A stretch of 30,562 bases of DNA, from contig AJWJ01000274.1 in the NCBI GenBank assembly GCA_000277445.1, forward strand, positions 1-30,562, given 5' to 3'. The DNA comes from Polysphondylium violaceum. Its lineage: Eukaryota > Evosea > Eumycetozoa > Dictyosteliales > Dictyosteliaceae. The notes below the pieces were generated by a model, which saw only the letters and a program-made list of their open reading frames with translations, was not told the DNA's origin and did not search any database. This document shows positions 1 through 12,280 of this stretch, in pieces; the first letter of the stretch is position 1; every line of letters begins with the position of its first letter. The translations under genes were made by a program, and so were the position numbers.

Positions 1-705
1 TTTTATTATTTTTTTTTTTGTCATTTTTGTCATTTTCATTCTTGGATTTTTATCAACTGAGGCGCCAAGTAATAAAATGAAGGCTCCTCCAAAAATAGAG
101 ATCTATTTCATATTTCATGACTAGCACCCTGCTTCAAAAGCCCTATGAGTAGGATTTTAAGATATTACAATGAAAAATGAATTAATATTGTATTTCGTGT
201 GAGAGATGGTCCTCATAATCACCATCTCCCCGACGTCATCATAAAATTGTTTGGTTGAACAATTCAAGTTCTTTCTTAGTTTGTCCAAACTAAAAAACAC
301 ACACACCTTTTGAGATCATCAAATATTTTCCCATTTTTTTTTTTTTTAAAATTTAATTTTTTTGTTTTTCAGCTAAAAAACATAAATTAAAAAATATTAA
401 AAAAATTTTCACACACAACACAATCACATACATACACACACTCACAGACTTATTATTATTATATTACACCAAGACACAGAGTTAGTTATATTTTAATCAG
501 CTTCAGTCATAAATCAATCAATCAATCAATCATAATAGACAACGCCGCTATAGATATATTGTTGAGTGTGTTTTATTATTATTTTATTTCGCCATCGCCA
601 ACAGCTAGTAGTAATTTAATATTATCATCAATACTTTATCTCTTTACTCTTTTTTTAATTGGTCCTGTGTGTTATATTTGCCTTCACCATTGAACGAATA
701 ATATT
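1..705. other. Intergenic / 5' leader region upstream of the HUWE1-like gene
   Basis: No protein-coding frame is convincing here. Bases about 40-300 are less A+T rich than usual for this genome's spacers and hold several short inverted repeats (described separately). From about 300 to 705 the DNA changes to T tracts, CA-rich stretches and ATT/CAAT short repeats typical of a dictyostelid promoter and 5' untranslated region. No tRNA with recognisable A and B boxes was found. Confidence 0.5.
203..293. repeat. Cluster of three perfect short inverted repeats
   Basis: Three hairpin-capable perfect inverted repeats follow each other. GAGATGGT (203-210) pairs with ACCATCTC (221-228). AATTGTT (245-251) pairs with AACAATT (258-264). 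TTAGTTT (276-282) pairs with AAACTAA (287-293) across a 4-base loop. Upstream, 4-bp pairs such as AGCA/TGCT and CCTA/TAGG add weaker candidates. The order suggests a folded RNA or a regulatory stretch, but no known RNA family was recognised. Individual 7-8 bp repeats are not rare in A+T-rich DNA. Confidence 0.35.
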
Positions 706-3700
706 ATGAAATTAAAACAAATTCCAAAACATTATAAAATTGTATGTATTATGCTTAATGAATGATCATCCATTTTTTTATTTACACATAATATTAACTC
801 TTTGTTGTTCTTATTTCTTAGCCTGCATCTCAAAAGTATTTTATAGAAACATTGGTCCATGGCTCAGAAAATGAATTGATTCAAGCATTGTCTCAAGTCC
901 CAGAGTGGCCTTTTCCTAAACAAGTATGTACACCTATTTACTCTATATACGTATATACATATATACGTATACACCCTCATTCTTAAAATCACACCTTCCT
1001 CACAAAGTTAGAAAAAACAGAAAAAAATTTTATTGTGTTTTTGGGGTTTTTTCTGTTGTTCAGCAATTTACACCCCTTCCTTTTACTTTTTTTTTTTTCT
1101 TTTTTTTTAAAATTCAGTTTTTCATTGAAATTAATTTGATTATTCATTTAATTTTAAAATAGGATGAGTTTTGTCATTGGTACGATGTTTTGGAAAGATT
1201 TGATGTGATTATCAATAGAATCACTGGGAAATATAATCCAAACACGACAGGTAAAACATGTAGTGTATTGCTTTCAGAATTGCATTCCAATGATTTCGAT
1301 AGTTTTGATAAAAATCTTTTAATTAAAGTATTAAAGTGGACAAAAGAAATAGTAAAGAATACAGGAGGTTCTCATGCTTATAATTCTTCAGAGGTTTGTA
1401 TATTATATGTTTTACTACTTCTTTACATATAATATAACAACACAATTAACACTTTAACAACTATTTTAGGAACTTTATAATCTTTTATTATTTAATGACC
1501 TTGAGATTGTATCAGAGGTTTTAAAAATTTTCCATGTTTTATTTGGTAGAAACAAATATATTAAAGATAATTCAAAATTTATCAATAATCAATTAATACC
1601 AAGAATATCTGTTTTTACTCAAGGTTTTAGTGAAGATAGTCTCGATTTACTTACTTGTTGTAAAGAAAACATTCAAGTAAGTATTATTGTATAATATATT
1701 GTATTTGTCATTGATATAATATTAATATTAATTTAATTTCTTTATTTTTATAGCTACCAATTTCTGTAAATTCATTTAATTTTGAATTTTATAAAAATAA
1801 TACAAAATTAAAATCTGTAAATAATAATAATCAAAGTAATAGTAATAGTTTAAATACTACAACTACTACAACCACCACCACCGCAGCAACAACAACAAAT
1901 AACAACAATAATATAAATATAATTCAATCTATAGATCAAGGTAAAACTATTATAAATATTGAAATTGATAAAATTAAAGGGACTAGTTTTGAAATTTCTA
2001 GTAAATTAATTTCAGACAATTCAATTCCCGAAGAAGATCACTTTTTTATTCATTTTAGAATTCATCTTTTAAAGAATTTAAACAACTTTGAATTTAGAAA
2101 GAAATGGGTTCAAGTTAGACTTCAATCACTTTCAAATTATTTTCATCAATCTTTGGGAATGGGTCAAAAAATGACACCTTTAGCCATTGTAGAGGAACCA
2201 GATTTTCTCAATGAAATTATTGATTTACTCAAACATCACAATCAAGTACCCGATTATGTTTTAGTTTCCTCTTTGTACACTTTAACAATACTTTGTACTT
2301 CATTTCAAAACAATGTCATTCTCTCTACACTTGGTAAAGCCTTTTCAAATGGCTTTTTCCCATCGCTTTTGAGAAAATGTGTCTCTCAATTATTGGGTAA
2401 TTCACCTAGTGTTGGTGATAGTGGTAGTAGTAATGAAGGAGGCCGAGTAATTAGTGATTCTTTTATAAAAGCACTCTTTTTCTTTATTTATTGTTTATCA
2501 GCCAGTAATAGAAATCTACTTCACTCATCGGGTATCATTAGTTCACTTACACCAATTTTCAAGATGCAAACTACAGTTGTTTCTCAGATTAAATTTCAAA
2601 TTCAAGCCCTTAAAATCATTCAATCACTGGTAATCTTTAAGTCTTCAAATATTGAATTATTATGTGATCAAGGTTTCCTAAACGATATTATAACCAATAG
2701 TTTGGCTCATGAAATTCAATATGTAATTGATAATCCAAAAGTCATAGAACCAAAGGAGGATTTAGATGTAGAAAGTACATATACAAAGGCTACTCCTCTA
2801 AACTTTAAAGGTAATTTAATGAATTTTTTGTCAACTCTTTCTGAAAAGAAAAATCAAAAAAAACAAAAAGATAAAAAAGATACAAACAAACAAAAGGAAA
2901 AAATGGAAATAGAATCAATTAGCAGTAGTAGTAACAACAACAATAATAATAATAATATAACAACAAAAGCCTATCCATTTGATGATAATCTTTTAAAAGT
3001 CAATTTAAATTTAAAAATCAATTTTTCAAAATTATCATTAATACTTGAAACTCTAGTATCATTTACTCCAATTGTTAGTTCGAATAGTGTTACACGTATG
3101 ACTTTGAATCAAATTACCGATAGTCCACTTTCACAATGTTTAAAAACAATCTTGTCATCACCAAATTCATTCAACTCTTTTATTCTCGCACAAGCATTCG
3201 TCATTCCCACAGATTTGATTCAAAACGAACCCACCTGTTTTAATGTATTGCAAAACTCGGGTCTCATTGATGCCTTGTTCAAGTATATGTTTAACCCTGA
3301 TCTTCCAGCCGAAGTCTTGCAAGCCATCCCAATGACGTTGAATTCCTTCTGCTTAAATTCAACCTTTAAACAAAAGGTCAAAGATTCAGATGTGTTTGAA
3401 AAGTATCTCAAAGCATTTGTCAATCCCAAGAATGTCAATCTCCAAAATAGAACCATCAGTGTCATTGGCGCCGCCCTCGACGAGTTGCTCAGACACCACC
3501 CCGAGCTAAAAGATATTCCCAAACACATGGTTGCCCTCTTGGACGAACTCTTGTCTCTTGGCTTTGCATATGAGGAAAAGTATGGCAAAGATCCAAATTC
3601 CAAGACCAAGCTCCACTTGGAAAAATGCACTCACAATCAATTGTTTCAAGTGGTAACAAAGTTTTTCTCTGTCTTTTTCTCGACAGGTGAAAATGACAAG

Positions 3701-6700
3701 TTGTTTATTCAATTGGGTGGCTTGGAAAAGTTGTTGGATCTCTACACAAGTCCCGTATTCTATTCCAAACATTTGGGTGTTTTCAAGTCACTCAGCGTCG
3801 ACAATACATCGGCTGTCTTGCGAGCCATTATCAAGGTTTTGGAAAACCATTTCCTTACACTCGATGTTTTGTGTGATTGGAAAAACTCTAGAATCATTAG
3901 AGACTGGGTACCCGAGGAGAAGGAATGTAAATCTGATATCTTTAAAACCATATCAACAATTCAAAATCTAGTTTTAATCCTAACTTCTCTCATCAAGGAA
4001 CATCCTCAAGACATCCCATTGTCTGTCTTGGAGGAGTGGTCCAGTGAAACAGGTATCTCTGTTGTCAATTATCTTTCAACTTTACAACGTGCCTTTTATT
4101 GGGAAACTTCATGTGGTAAGAGTTCTGTTTTCTATATTCAGTCTAAAAAAGAGAAAGAAAAGGAAAAAGATAAAGACAAAGAAAAGGATAAAGAAAAAGA
4201 CAATAGTTCAACCTCATCATCCACTTCATCATTAAATGATGAAAATAATGAATTGGATAATAGTGTTGAAAATAACAATAATAACAACATGATATTCTCA
4301 CCACCACCAGTACCATTAAATAATAATAATAGTAGCAGCAATAATGATATATTTTCACAATTGAAATCTAAAATGAAAACAACATTGGGAGCACCACCTA
4401 GTGAATCGGAATGGGAATTTTATCCATTGATTACCAATCTTGAAGATCTTCGTCGTTATTTTATTGATTCATTGAATCCTATTAATAAGAGAGAACAAGT
4501 GTTGGACAGTAAATCTGATAGTGTTGTAAAAAGTATTGCTAAAAACTTTGTAGACTGGGTTGAATGGACTCCAGAAGAAGACGATCCATGTGCAAAATCA
4601 CAAATTGAAAATTACTTTACAAAGATCATCTATACTGTCTCTGGAATGTTGTTTCCTCAATTGATGAGCCACATGTTTGATTTTGGTTTCTATAAAATCT
4701 TGTCGGCTAAAACAAATCAACTTTTGAATACTTATAATAGTTTGATTAGTGATAGTAACAGCAGCAACATCAACAATGATAAAGCAATCGAGTTGTTGAA
4801 TCAAGAATTGCTTCAATGTGGATCAATACTTAGATTAACAACCTTTTCTCTTTCGACAAAGAACATAGCAGCTAGTGTTAAAACTATTGCAGAGAAAATG
4901 ATACCAGTGCTTTTGGTTGACATTAAATCCTATTGGGAGAGCCCCCATTTATCCAAGCTTCCCTTTGTCAGAGATTTGATGAATGCAATATTGGACGTCT
5001 TTACCAAATTTGATGAAGGCGAGCAATCTAGTACCGTAAAGAAATCATCGCCCAGACAAACTTTTGTACCTAGTGAAAATACTATAAACACTTTGATTAG
5101 CATGGGTTTTGTCAGAGAACATATAGAGAAAGCTATCAATACTCTTCAATCCAACATGATTGATGCTGTGACTGATTGGATGATCTCGCACCCCTATGTC
5201 GAAGAGCCAGCCAAAAAGAAGGAAGCTGACAAGCCTCCTGTGGAAAAGAAGGAAAACTCAATCGAGTCTTTATGCAACAGTATTAGACCAACATTGTTTG
5301 AAAAGACCATGATGGTTTTCTCGGAAAAGAAAATGATTGATGGCATAGATTTAGAGGCAATGTTTAGAATGATTCAATTGATTGCTAAAGATACCAAACA
5401 ACCAGAAGTCAAGGAAACCATTGTCAATAGATTCTTTGTCGAGGTTAAATCCTTGATCTCCAAAGAAAAGACAACTAAAGCAAAAGATTTGTTTATCCTC
5501 ATTCAAAAACTCAATGAATCTAGTCCAGATCTTCACAATCTATTTATTGAAAAAGGTTTAATATCTGTATTGGTATCTCTGTTGTCAAATCTTTATAAAG
5601 AAAGTTTTGTTTCAAATACTACCACAACCACTACTACCGCTAGTGGTACCAATAATACAGCAGCTACTCTCCAAGGTACAGCCAAAGAAGAAGTTTACTC
5701 TTATATCAATAGTCTATTGATTGTTATTTATGAATTGGTGAAAAAACCAAATGTTAAGCCGACCAATTTCGATATTGAAAAAGAGATTGCAAAATATGAC
5801 AGCAATAGCAGCGAATCAAACACCGCCACACCTATTGGCAGTTTATCAGACAATGGTGAATCACTTTTAGACGTTTGTTTGAATCTTTTAAGAGTAGCAC
5901 CACACTGCTCATTTGATTTCTCTCTCTTTAAACTCTTGCAAGAATTGACCAAAGACTATGGATTGGCTCAACACTTTTTAAAGAATACAGGTTTACAAGA
6001 TTTGTTGTCAAAGTCTTGGGTCAAATCCAAATGGGAACATGGCGCTATCATTAGCAGTCTTGTAAAGAATTTGTTGGATGATAAAAAGACAATGTACACC
6101 AATATCCAAGCGATCGTCAAACAGACCCTCGGCGGTAAAAAGATTCCAAAAGGAATGCCCCCAAGAAACTTTTTAACCACTTTGGCCAAAGTCATCTATA
6201 GAGACCACACAACCTTTTTCAAGGTTTGTTCAGAGATTTGCAGAATCCACTCTTCACAAATTGTCTTGGCAAAGAATATCCCAGAGACACCTGCAATGAA
6301 TCAATCGGATTTTCCCCATTATCAGCAAGTGTGTCAAGTTTTGATTAAATCTTTGTATAGTGAACCCGCTGTAACCAGTGTAGCTGAATCACAACCATCA
6401 GTTAGAAAAGGTAGACAACAAAGTCCTACCACTAGCAGTCTAGTAAATTTAATTAGTTCATCAGGTGAGGTTTCCAATAGCAGCAACCCCAACCCTGCAG
6501 CCACTGTTGAGCCATTGTTTTCAAAAACTCTTATTCTCAAACTTTTGGAAGAAATTCTCATTCAATATCCCATGTTCCAAGAGACTATACTCTCTAATCA
6601 TGGCATTGATATTATTCAATATGTATTGGAAAAATTTGTACCCTCCAACGGAGTCGAGGAGCAAAAGGAAATCGCCAATGTTGGTAATGGCCACAATGTA

Positions 6701-9700
6701 TTAACCACTCACGAAGTTGCCTGTAGATTCTTATTTGCTCTTTGTGCCACTCCAGTCGGTAGAGAAAAGGTCATCTTTAATCTCACTGAACAATTGAAAA
6801 ACTCTACCTTGGAGTACAGCTCACCCATCAGCACCATTGATAAGAAATCTGCACAACACAAGATTATCTCTTTTTCAAACTTGGTGGCTTTGATATTAAA
6901 CTTCCCACCCCATTCACACACCAATGAAATCTATCAACTCATGATTCAAAATGACATGATCAATTTGTTGCTTCACGTTTTGAATTGTATTGATATCGGC
7001 GGAAACAAAGCTATGCAAATGGTAAATTGTCTCTTGCAGACCATTGGTCATTTGACAAAGTATTCATCCTCCATTCAACAGCAATCATCATCAACAACAT
7101 CTACCCCTCCTGTGCAGGGTTTATCATCTTCAACCAATTCAACAACAGCTACTACTCCAACAACAACTCCAGCATCAGCAACAACAAATACACCAAACTC
7201 TCATGTTTCAATTGCTGCATCACTTGGAGCCGCACCAGGATTGAGTGATGAAGAAGCTTCAAGAATTAATCTATTTGATTTACCTTTTTCATCGTATGAT
7301 AATTATTTCAGAACTGCAAGAGATGCTCTTCAATCCCACCAACCAATCATTGATAATGATGCATTCCAACCCTCTGTTATCTTGGAATCACAAGCCATGT
7401 ATCGTTCAGATAGTTCAGATGATGACGACGATAGTGATGAAATGGAGTTGGATATGGATGATTTAGATATGGTAGCCGGTGAAATTGGTGATGATGATGA
7501 CGATGATGATGATGAAAACCAAGATGAAGAAGGTGACGATGACGATGATGATGAAGATAATAGCGATGACAGTGATCTTGAAAATGCAATCATTGAAGAA
7601 GAACTTGGTATTCAACAAGATGATGATATCGATAGAGATGAAGACGATGATGAAGATGACGATGATGAAGAAGACGATGATGATGACGATGACGATGATG
7701 ATGACGACGGTGAAAATGTCACCCACGTTAGAAATCGTGTTAGAAATCTTGGTGATGAAATTAGAGATCATCTCGAACGAGCTGTGGCCAGTAGTCTTAC
7801 ATCAAACAATCAAAGCGCTGCATTAAATCTTCTTAATAATAATCTCGACTCTTTTGAAAGAAGTATTTCTCAACTCTTTAGCAATCACGCAGGTGACATC
7901 CCACCTCGTCTTAGAAACATTGATAGAAATATTGATAGACTCTATCAATTGAGTTTAAATGATATGGGTGGTGGCAACAATCTTAATACCAGTATGATTC
8001 CAACTATTAATCTTCAAAACTTTGATCGTAGAGGTGGAGGCATTCAATCACCATTGGGTGGTTCAAATAGACAATCTATTTTGGATCCATCAAATAATAG
8101 AGTCGCTTTTCTCAACGACTTTATGCGTTATCATGACCACAATAGACTTAGAGTCTTTAGATATCCAAGAAGAGAGAATATCTATGCCTTTGATCTTTAC
8201 AACAATAGACTTAGAACAGACACTGATGATTCTATTCCCTATGCTCTTTCTTTTGAAAGTGATCTCGTTAAATTTTTATCTAAAATTACTCTTGAAGAAG
8301 AGGCTGCCCTTAGAGCCAAAGAGAAAAAAGAAAAGGAAAGATTAAAGGAAGAAAAAGAAAGAAAAGATAAAGAAGAAGCAGAGAAACTCCAAAAAGAAAA
8401 GGAATTATTGATGCAAGAAAAAGGTGAAAATCAAGATGAAGATGAAGATGATGATGAAGTTGTTGATGATGAAGATGATCAAGAGATTCAAAACAATCAA
8501 GATGAGGATGAAGATGATAGTAGTAGTAGTGATGGTGAAGAGAAATTGGATGAAGATGAACAAATTTCAACTGAAAATTCTTCCTCTCCTACTCTTGCAA
8601 CAACTACTACCTCTTCAACTAGTCCAGTTTTAACAACAACTCAATCACCTGTTGTTACTGGCTCCTCTGAATCTATTCCATCTCAAGTACCTGCTGTTGT
8701 TGAAGAATCTACTCCAGTTGTAGCTACGACTACTACTACAACAACAACCACAACTACTACATCCTCAAGTGGTTCTTCTTCCTCTTCTTCTTCTACTCCT
8801 GCTAGTACACCAGCAACAGCAACAACATCTACTGCTACTACTCAACCTCAACTTGTTGATCTTGGTATTGATCCAACATTTTTGGCAGCATTACCAGCTG
8901 AGCTTAGAGCAGAAGTATTGGCAACTCAATTGGGATCAATCCATCAAGAATCAAATGGGCCCATTGCTATTAATCCAGAATTTTTGTCTGCCCTACCAGC
9001 TGAAATTCGAGCAGAAGTATTGGAGCAAGAAAGAATTATATCTTCAAGAAGAGCAGCCGCCGCTGCTGTGGCACCCCCACCCCCTGTTGATCCTGCCAAT
9101 GCCCAAGATATGGATAATGCCTCATTCCTTGCCACTCTTCCACCTGATCTTAGAGAAGAAGTGTTGATGAGTCAACCAGAAGCATTCCTTTCCACTCTTC
9201 CACCAGAGTTACATGCAGAAGCTATGAGACTTCGTGATAGAAGAGCCTTTGATTTCAGAGGATTCTCTGAAAGACTTACATCACCACCAATTCCCAATCC
9301 TCAAAGAACCTACAAAGAGCCACCCAGACAACCTAAAAAGATTAATAATCCAGGATCATTGATAAAGAATGAGAATCTCTTGCCAATGTTAAAGATTTTG
9401 TATTTGGACCAAACACTAAACAAACAACAACTCAACACTATTCTCTTGCAAATCTGTACCTTTACCGAGAATAGAGAGCAATTGTTGACCTATATCATTC
9501 AAATACTCACTGGCTATGCTGATATCAAAGACGATAGATCAAAGAGAATTCTCTCGGCCTCTGACAAATTCTCTCCCATTGAAGATCCCTGTCATCCATT
9601 GATCAAGTATAAAAACTTTAGATCGTTTGATATTACCAATCATCCACCTCTTTTGGTTATCAAGAGACTCTTGGACATTCTCTTTTCTTTGACTCTCAAC

Positions 9701-12091
9701 AATGGTTTTACTATTAATTGGTTAACAACACCACAACCAATTCCATCGCTTGCCTCTATATCCAAAGGTAAAGATAATGAATCCAATGTTGAAAAAGTAA
9801 TCCCCCTCTGGAAGCTTTGTCAAGCAATCACAAACAAAGATATCTTTTCAAAATACTCCAACATTGACAAGTTGATTCACATCTTTATCGCCATTTTTGA
9901 TGGAATTGATTCAAAGTCCAAGATGCCAACTTTCCAAGCCGCCTACATTGACAATATTCTTCAAAACGCTTTGTTGAATGGTAATTATTCAAGTTCAAAG
10001 GTTATCCAACTCTTGGTAAAGATTGCCTATTGTTCAAAAGAAAACAAATCCATTGTTTTGGACCAATTGAATTTGAATTGTAAAAAATTGACAAAAGAAG
10101 TTATTCATAATCTTACCGGTATGAAAAATATGTTTAAGGAATCAACAGCTTCTCCCTCAACTCTTGTTTCCCTCTATTTACCCTCTACTTCAAAAGAGTA
10201 CAACTTTTTACAAATTTTACAAACTATTTCTTTAATTATTAATCCAAAAGTAAATGAAACTATTAATCCAACAAATAGTAGTAATAATTCAACACCAGCA
10301 GTAGCTGCAACATCAACAACTGATCAAAATCCTCCTGCTACTTCTACCACCACTTCCTCACCCTCTACTACAGCTAGTAGTACAGAATCTTTAACTCCAA
10401 CAACTACGACTACTTCTTCACCATCTACTACTACCACCACAACTAGTAGCAGTACTACCAATACTCCAACCACAACTACTACAACAACAACTAGTACATC
10501 ATCAACAAATAATAATATAACATTGGGAGAATATTTCAAGAATAATACAGAACTTGATCATCTTTGGAACTCTATTAAATCATTTTTAACATTCTTTAAT
10601 TCTGAAAAAGAAGAACCAAACAACAAAAAGAAATTAACAAACAAAAAGAAACCAACAAATGTACCAATGTCTTCACTTTTATTACCACTTGTTGAAATCT
10701 TTTTCTTGGTAAATTCCCCCAGCTCAACAGAATTAACATCAACTATTCCATCATCACCAAGTCTCTCTGGATTAAAACTCTCTTCTTCAAATAGTGGAAC
10801 TATTCAAACACCTCCATCTATGGATTACAATACACTTAGATTCTTTGAATTTGTCGAACAAAACAAACATCTTGTGAATGAACTCATTAGACAAGACCCA
10901 TCTCTTTTGGCTGGATCCTTGTCTGTTTTGATAAAGATACCCAAATTCTTGGATTTCGATAATAAGAGATCCTACTTTAGAAACTACTTCCAATCTAGAA
11001 AAGAAAGAGCCAGCTCCATTAGATTAAAGGTTAGAAGAAACCATATCTTTGAAGATTCCTACAATCAACTCAGAATGAGACCCGCCGAGGAGCTCAAAGG
11101 AAGATTAAATATAACATTCTCTGGTGAAGAAGGTCTCGATGCTGGTGGTTTACTTCGTGAATGGTATCTCGTCCTCTCTAGAGAGATGTTTAATCCAGGC
11201 TATGCTTTGTTTAAAACATCTGCCTCTGATAATGTTACCTTTCAACCAAACCCAGAGTCTTACATTAATCCAGATCACTTGTCATACTTTAAATTTATTG
11301 GTAGAATTATTGGCAAGGCACTCTATGACGGTCAAATGTTGGATGCCTTTTTCACTAGAAGTTTCTACAAACACATGCTCGGCTTAACCATCAATGTCAG
11401 TGATATGGAAGCCATTGATCCACAATACCACAAAAACTTGTTGTGGATTTTAGACAATGATATCACCAATGTTTTGGAACTTACATTTAGCACTGAAATT
11501 GATATCTTTGACTCTACAAAGACCATCGAACTCAAACCCAATGGTGCCAACATTCCAGTAACTGAGGATAATAAATTAGAGTATGTAAGATTGGTTGCTA
11601 ACGTTAGAATGACCAACTCGATCAAGGATCAAATCAATAGTTTCTTGGAGGGTTTCCATGAACTTATTCCAAAGACTTTAATTGGTATCTTTAACGAATT
11701 GGAACTCGAACTCTTGATTAGTGGTCTTCCAGAGATTGATATCGACGATCTCAGATCAAATACAGAATACACTGGCTATTCTGCTGATTCTCTTCAAATT
11801 GGTTGGTTCTGGAATGTTATTGCAAACTTTTCAAATGAAGAAAAAGCTCTTCTCTTACAATTTGTCACTGGTACTAGTAAGGTTCCTTTAGATGGTTTCA
11901 AAACATTGGTTGGCATGTCTGGTCCACAAAAATTCCAAATTCATAGACTCAGAGGAAACTCTCATAGACTTCCAACTGCCCACACTTGTTTTAATCAATT
12001 GGATCTTCCTGAATATGAAAATCAAGAACAATTAAAGAAAATGTTGAAATTGGCAATCACTGAAAACTCTGAAGGTTTTGGTTTCCATTAA
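706..12091 (+). CDS. HUWE1: Giant HECT-type E3 ubiquitin ligase, HUWE1/Tom1/UPL1 family
   Basis: This E3 ligase would pass ubiquitin from an E2 to substrates through a cysteine thioester. Predicted exons are 706-741, 822-923, 1163-1393, 1470-1676 and 1754-12091. All junctions are phase 0, giving 3637 residues. The first ATG (MKLKQIPKHYK) fits the family start, and without the four short exons about 190 N-terminal residues would be lost. Order: armadillo-like DUF908/DUF913 region (about 80-950), UBA (about 1299-1339, with the MGF motif), a very acidic tract (about 2078-2180), a Glu/Lys coiled coil, four ubiquitin-binding-motif repeats of the LP-x-E/D-L/I-R type (about 2560-2686), and HECT (about 3290-3637). 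The catalytic Cys is residue 3604 in PTAHTCFNQLDLPEYE, 33 residues from the end, as in human HUWE1. No WWE domain was recognised, so the layout is closer to Tom1/UPL1. Thr/Ser/Asn homopolymers are host-typical. AATAAA lies at 12100 and 12122. Confidence 0.95.
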
Positions 12092-12280
12092 TCTTTTTTA
12101 ATAAACAATAATAATAATTTAAATAAAATAATATTTTGACTTTAAAATTATTTGTTTTTTATTTCTCTTGAAACAAGAGGAGCAACAAATATTATCTATT
12201 TTTTGTTTTAAATATTTTATCAAGGTTTTTTATTTTTATTGGTGTTTTTAATTTTATATATACTAATTTTGAACAATTGT
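12092..12280. other. Short spacer between convergent 3' ends
   Basis: This 189-bp A+T-rich spacer separates the stops of the HUWE1-like gene (+) and the acyl-CoA-synthetase-like gene (-). It contains AATAAA words on the plus strand at 12100 and 12122 that could serve as polyadenylation signals for the ligase mRNA. Nothing else was identified. Confidence 0.5.

Noticed and set aside
203-245. Box C-like ATGATGA on the minus strand near 240, suggesting a C/D snoRNA
   Set aside because: No CTGA box D with a closing stem at the proper distance.
7330-7826. Several overlapping frames rich in Ser, His, Ile or Met on both strands
   Set aside because: They are other-frame readings of the GAT/GAC repeats coding the acidic tract of the HUWE1-like ligase.
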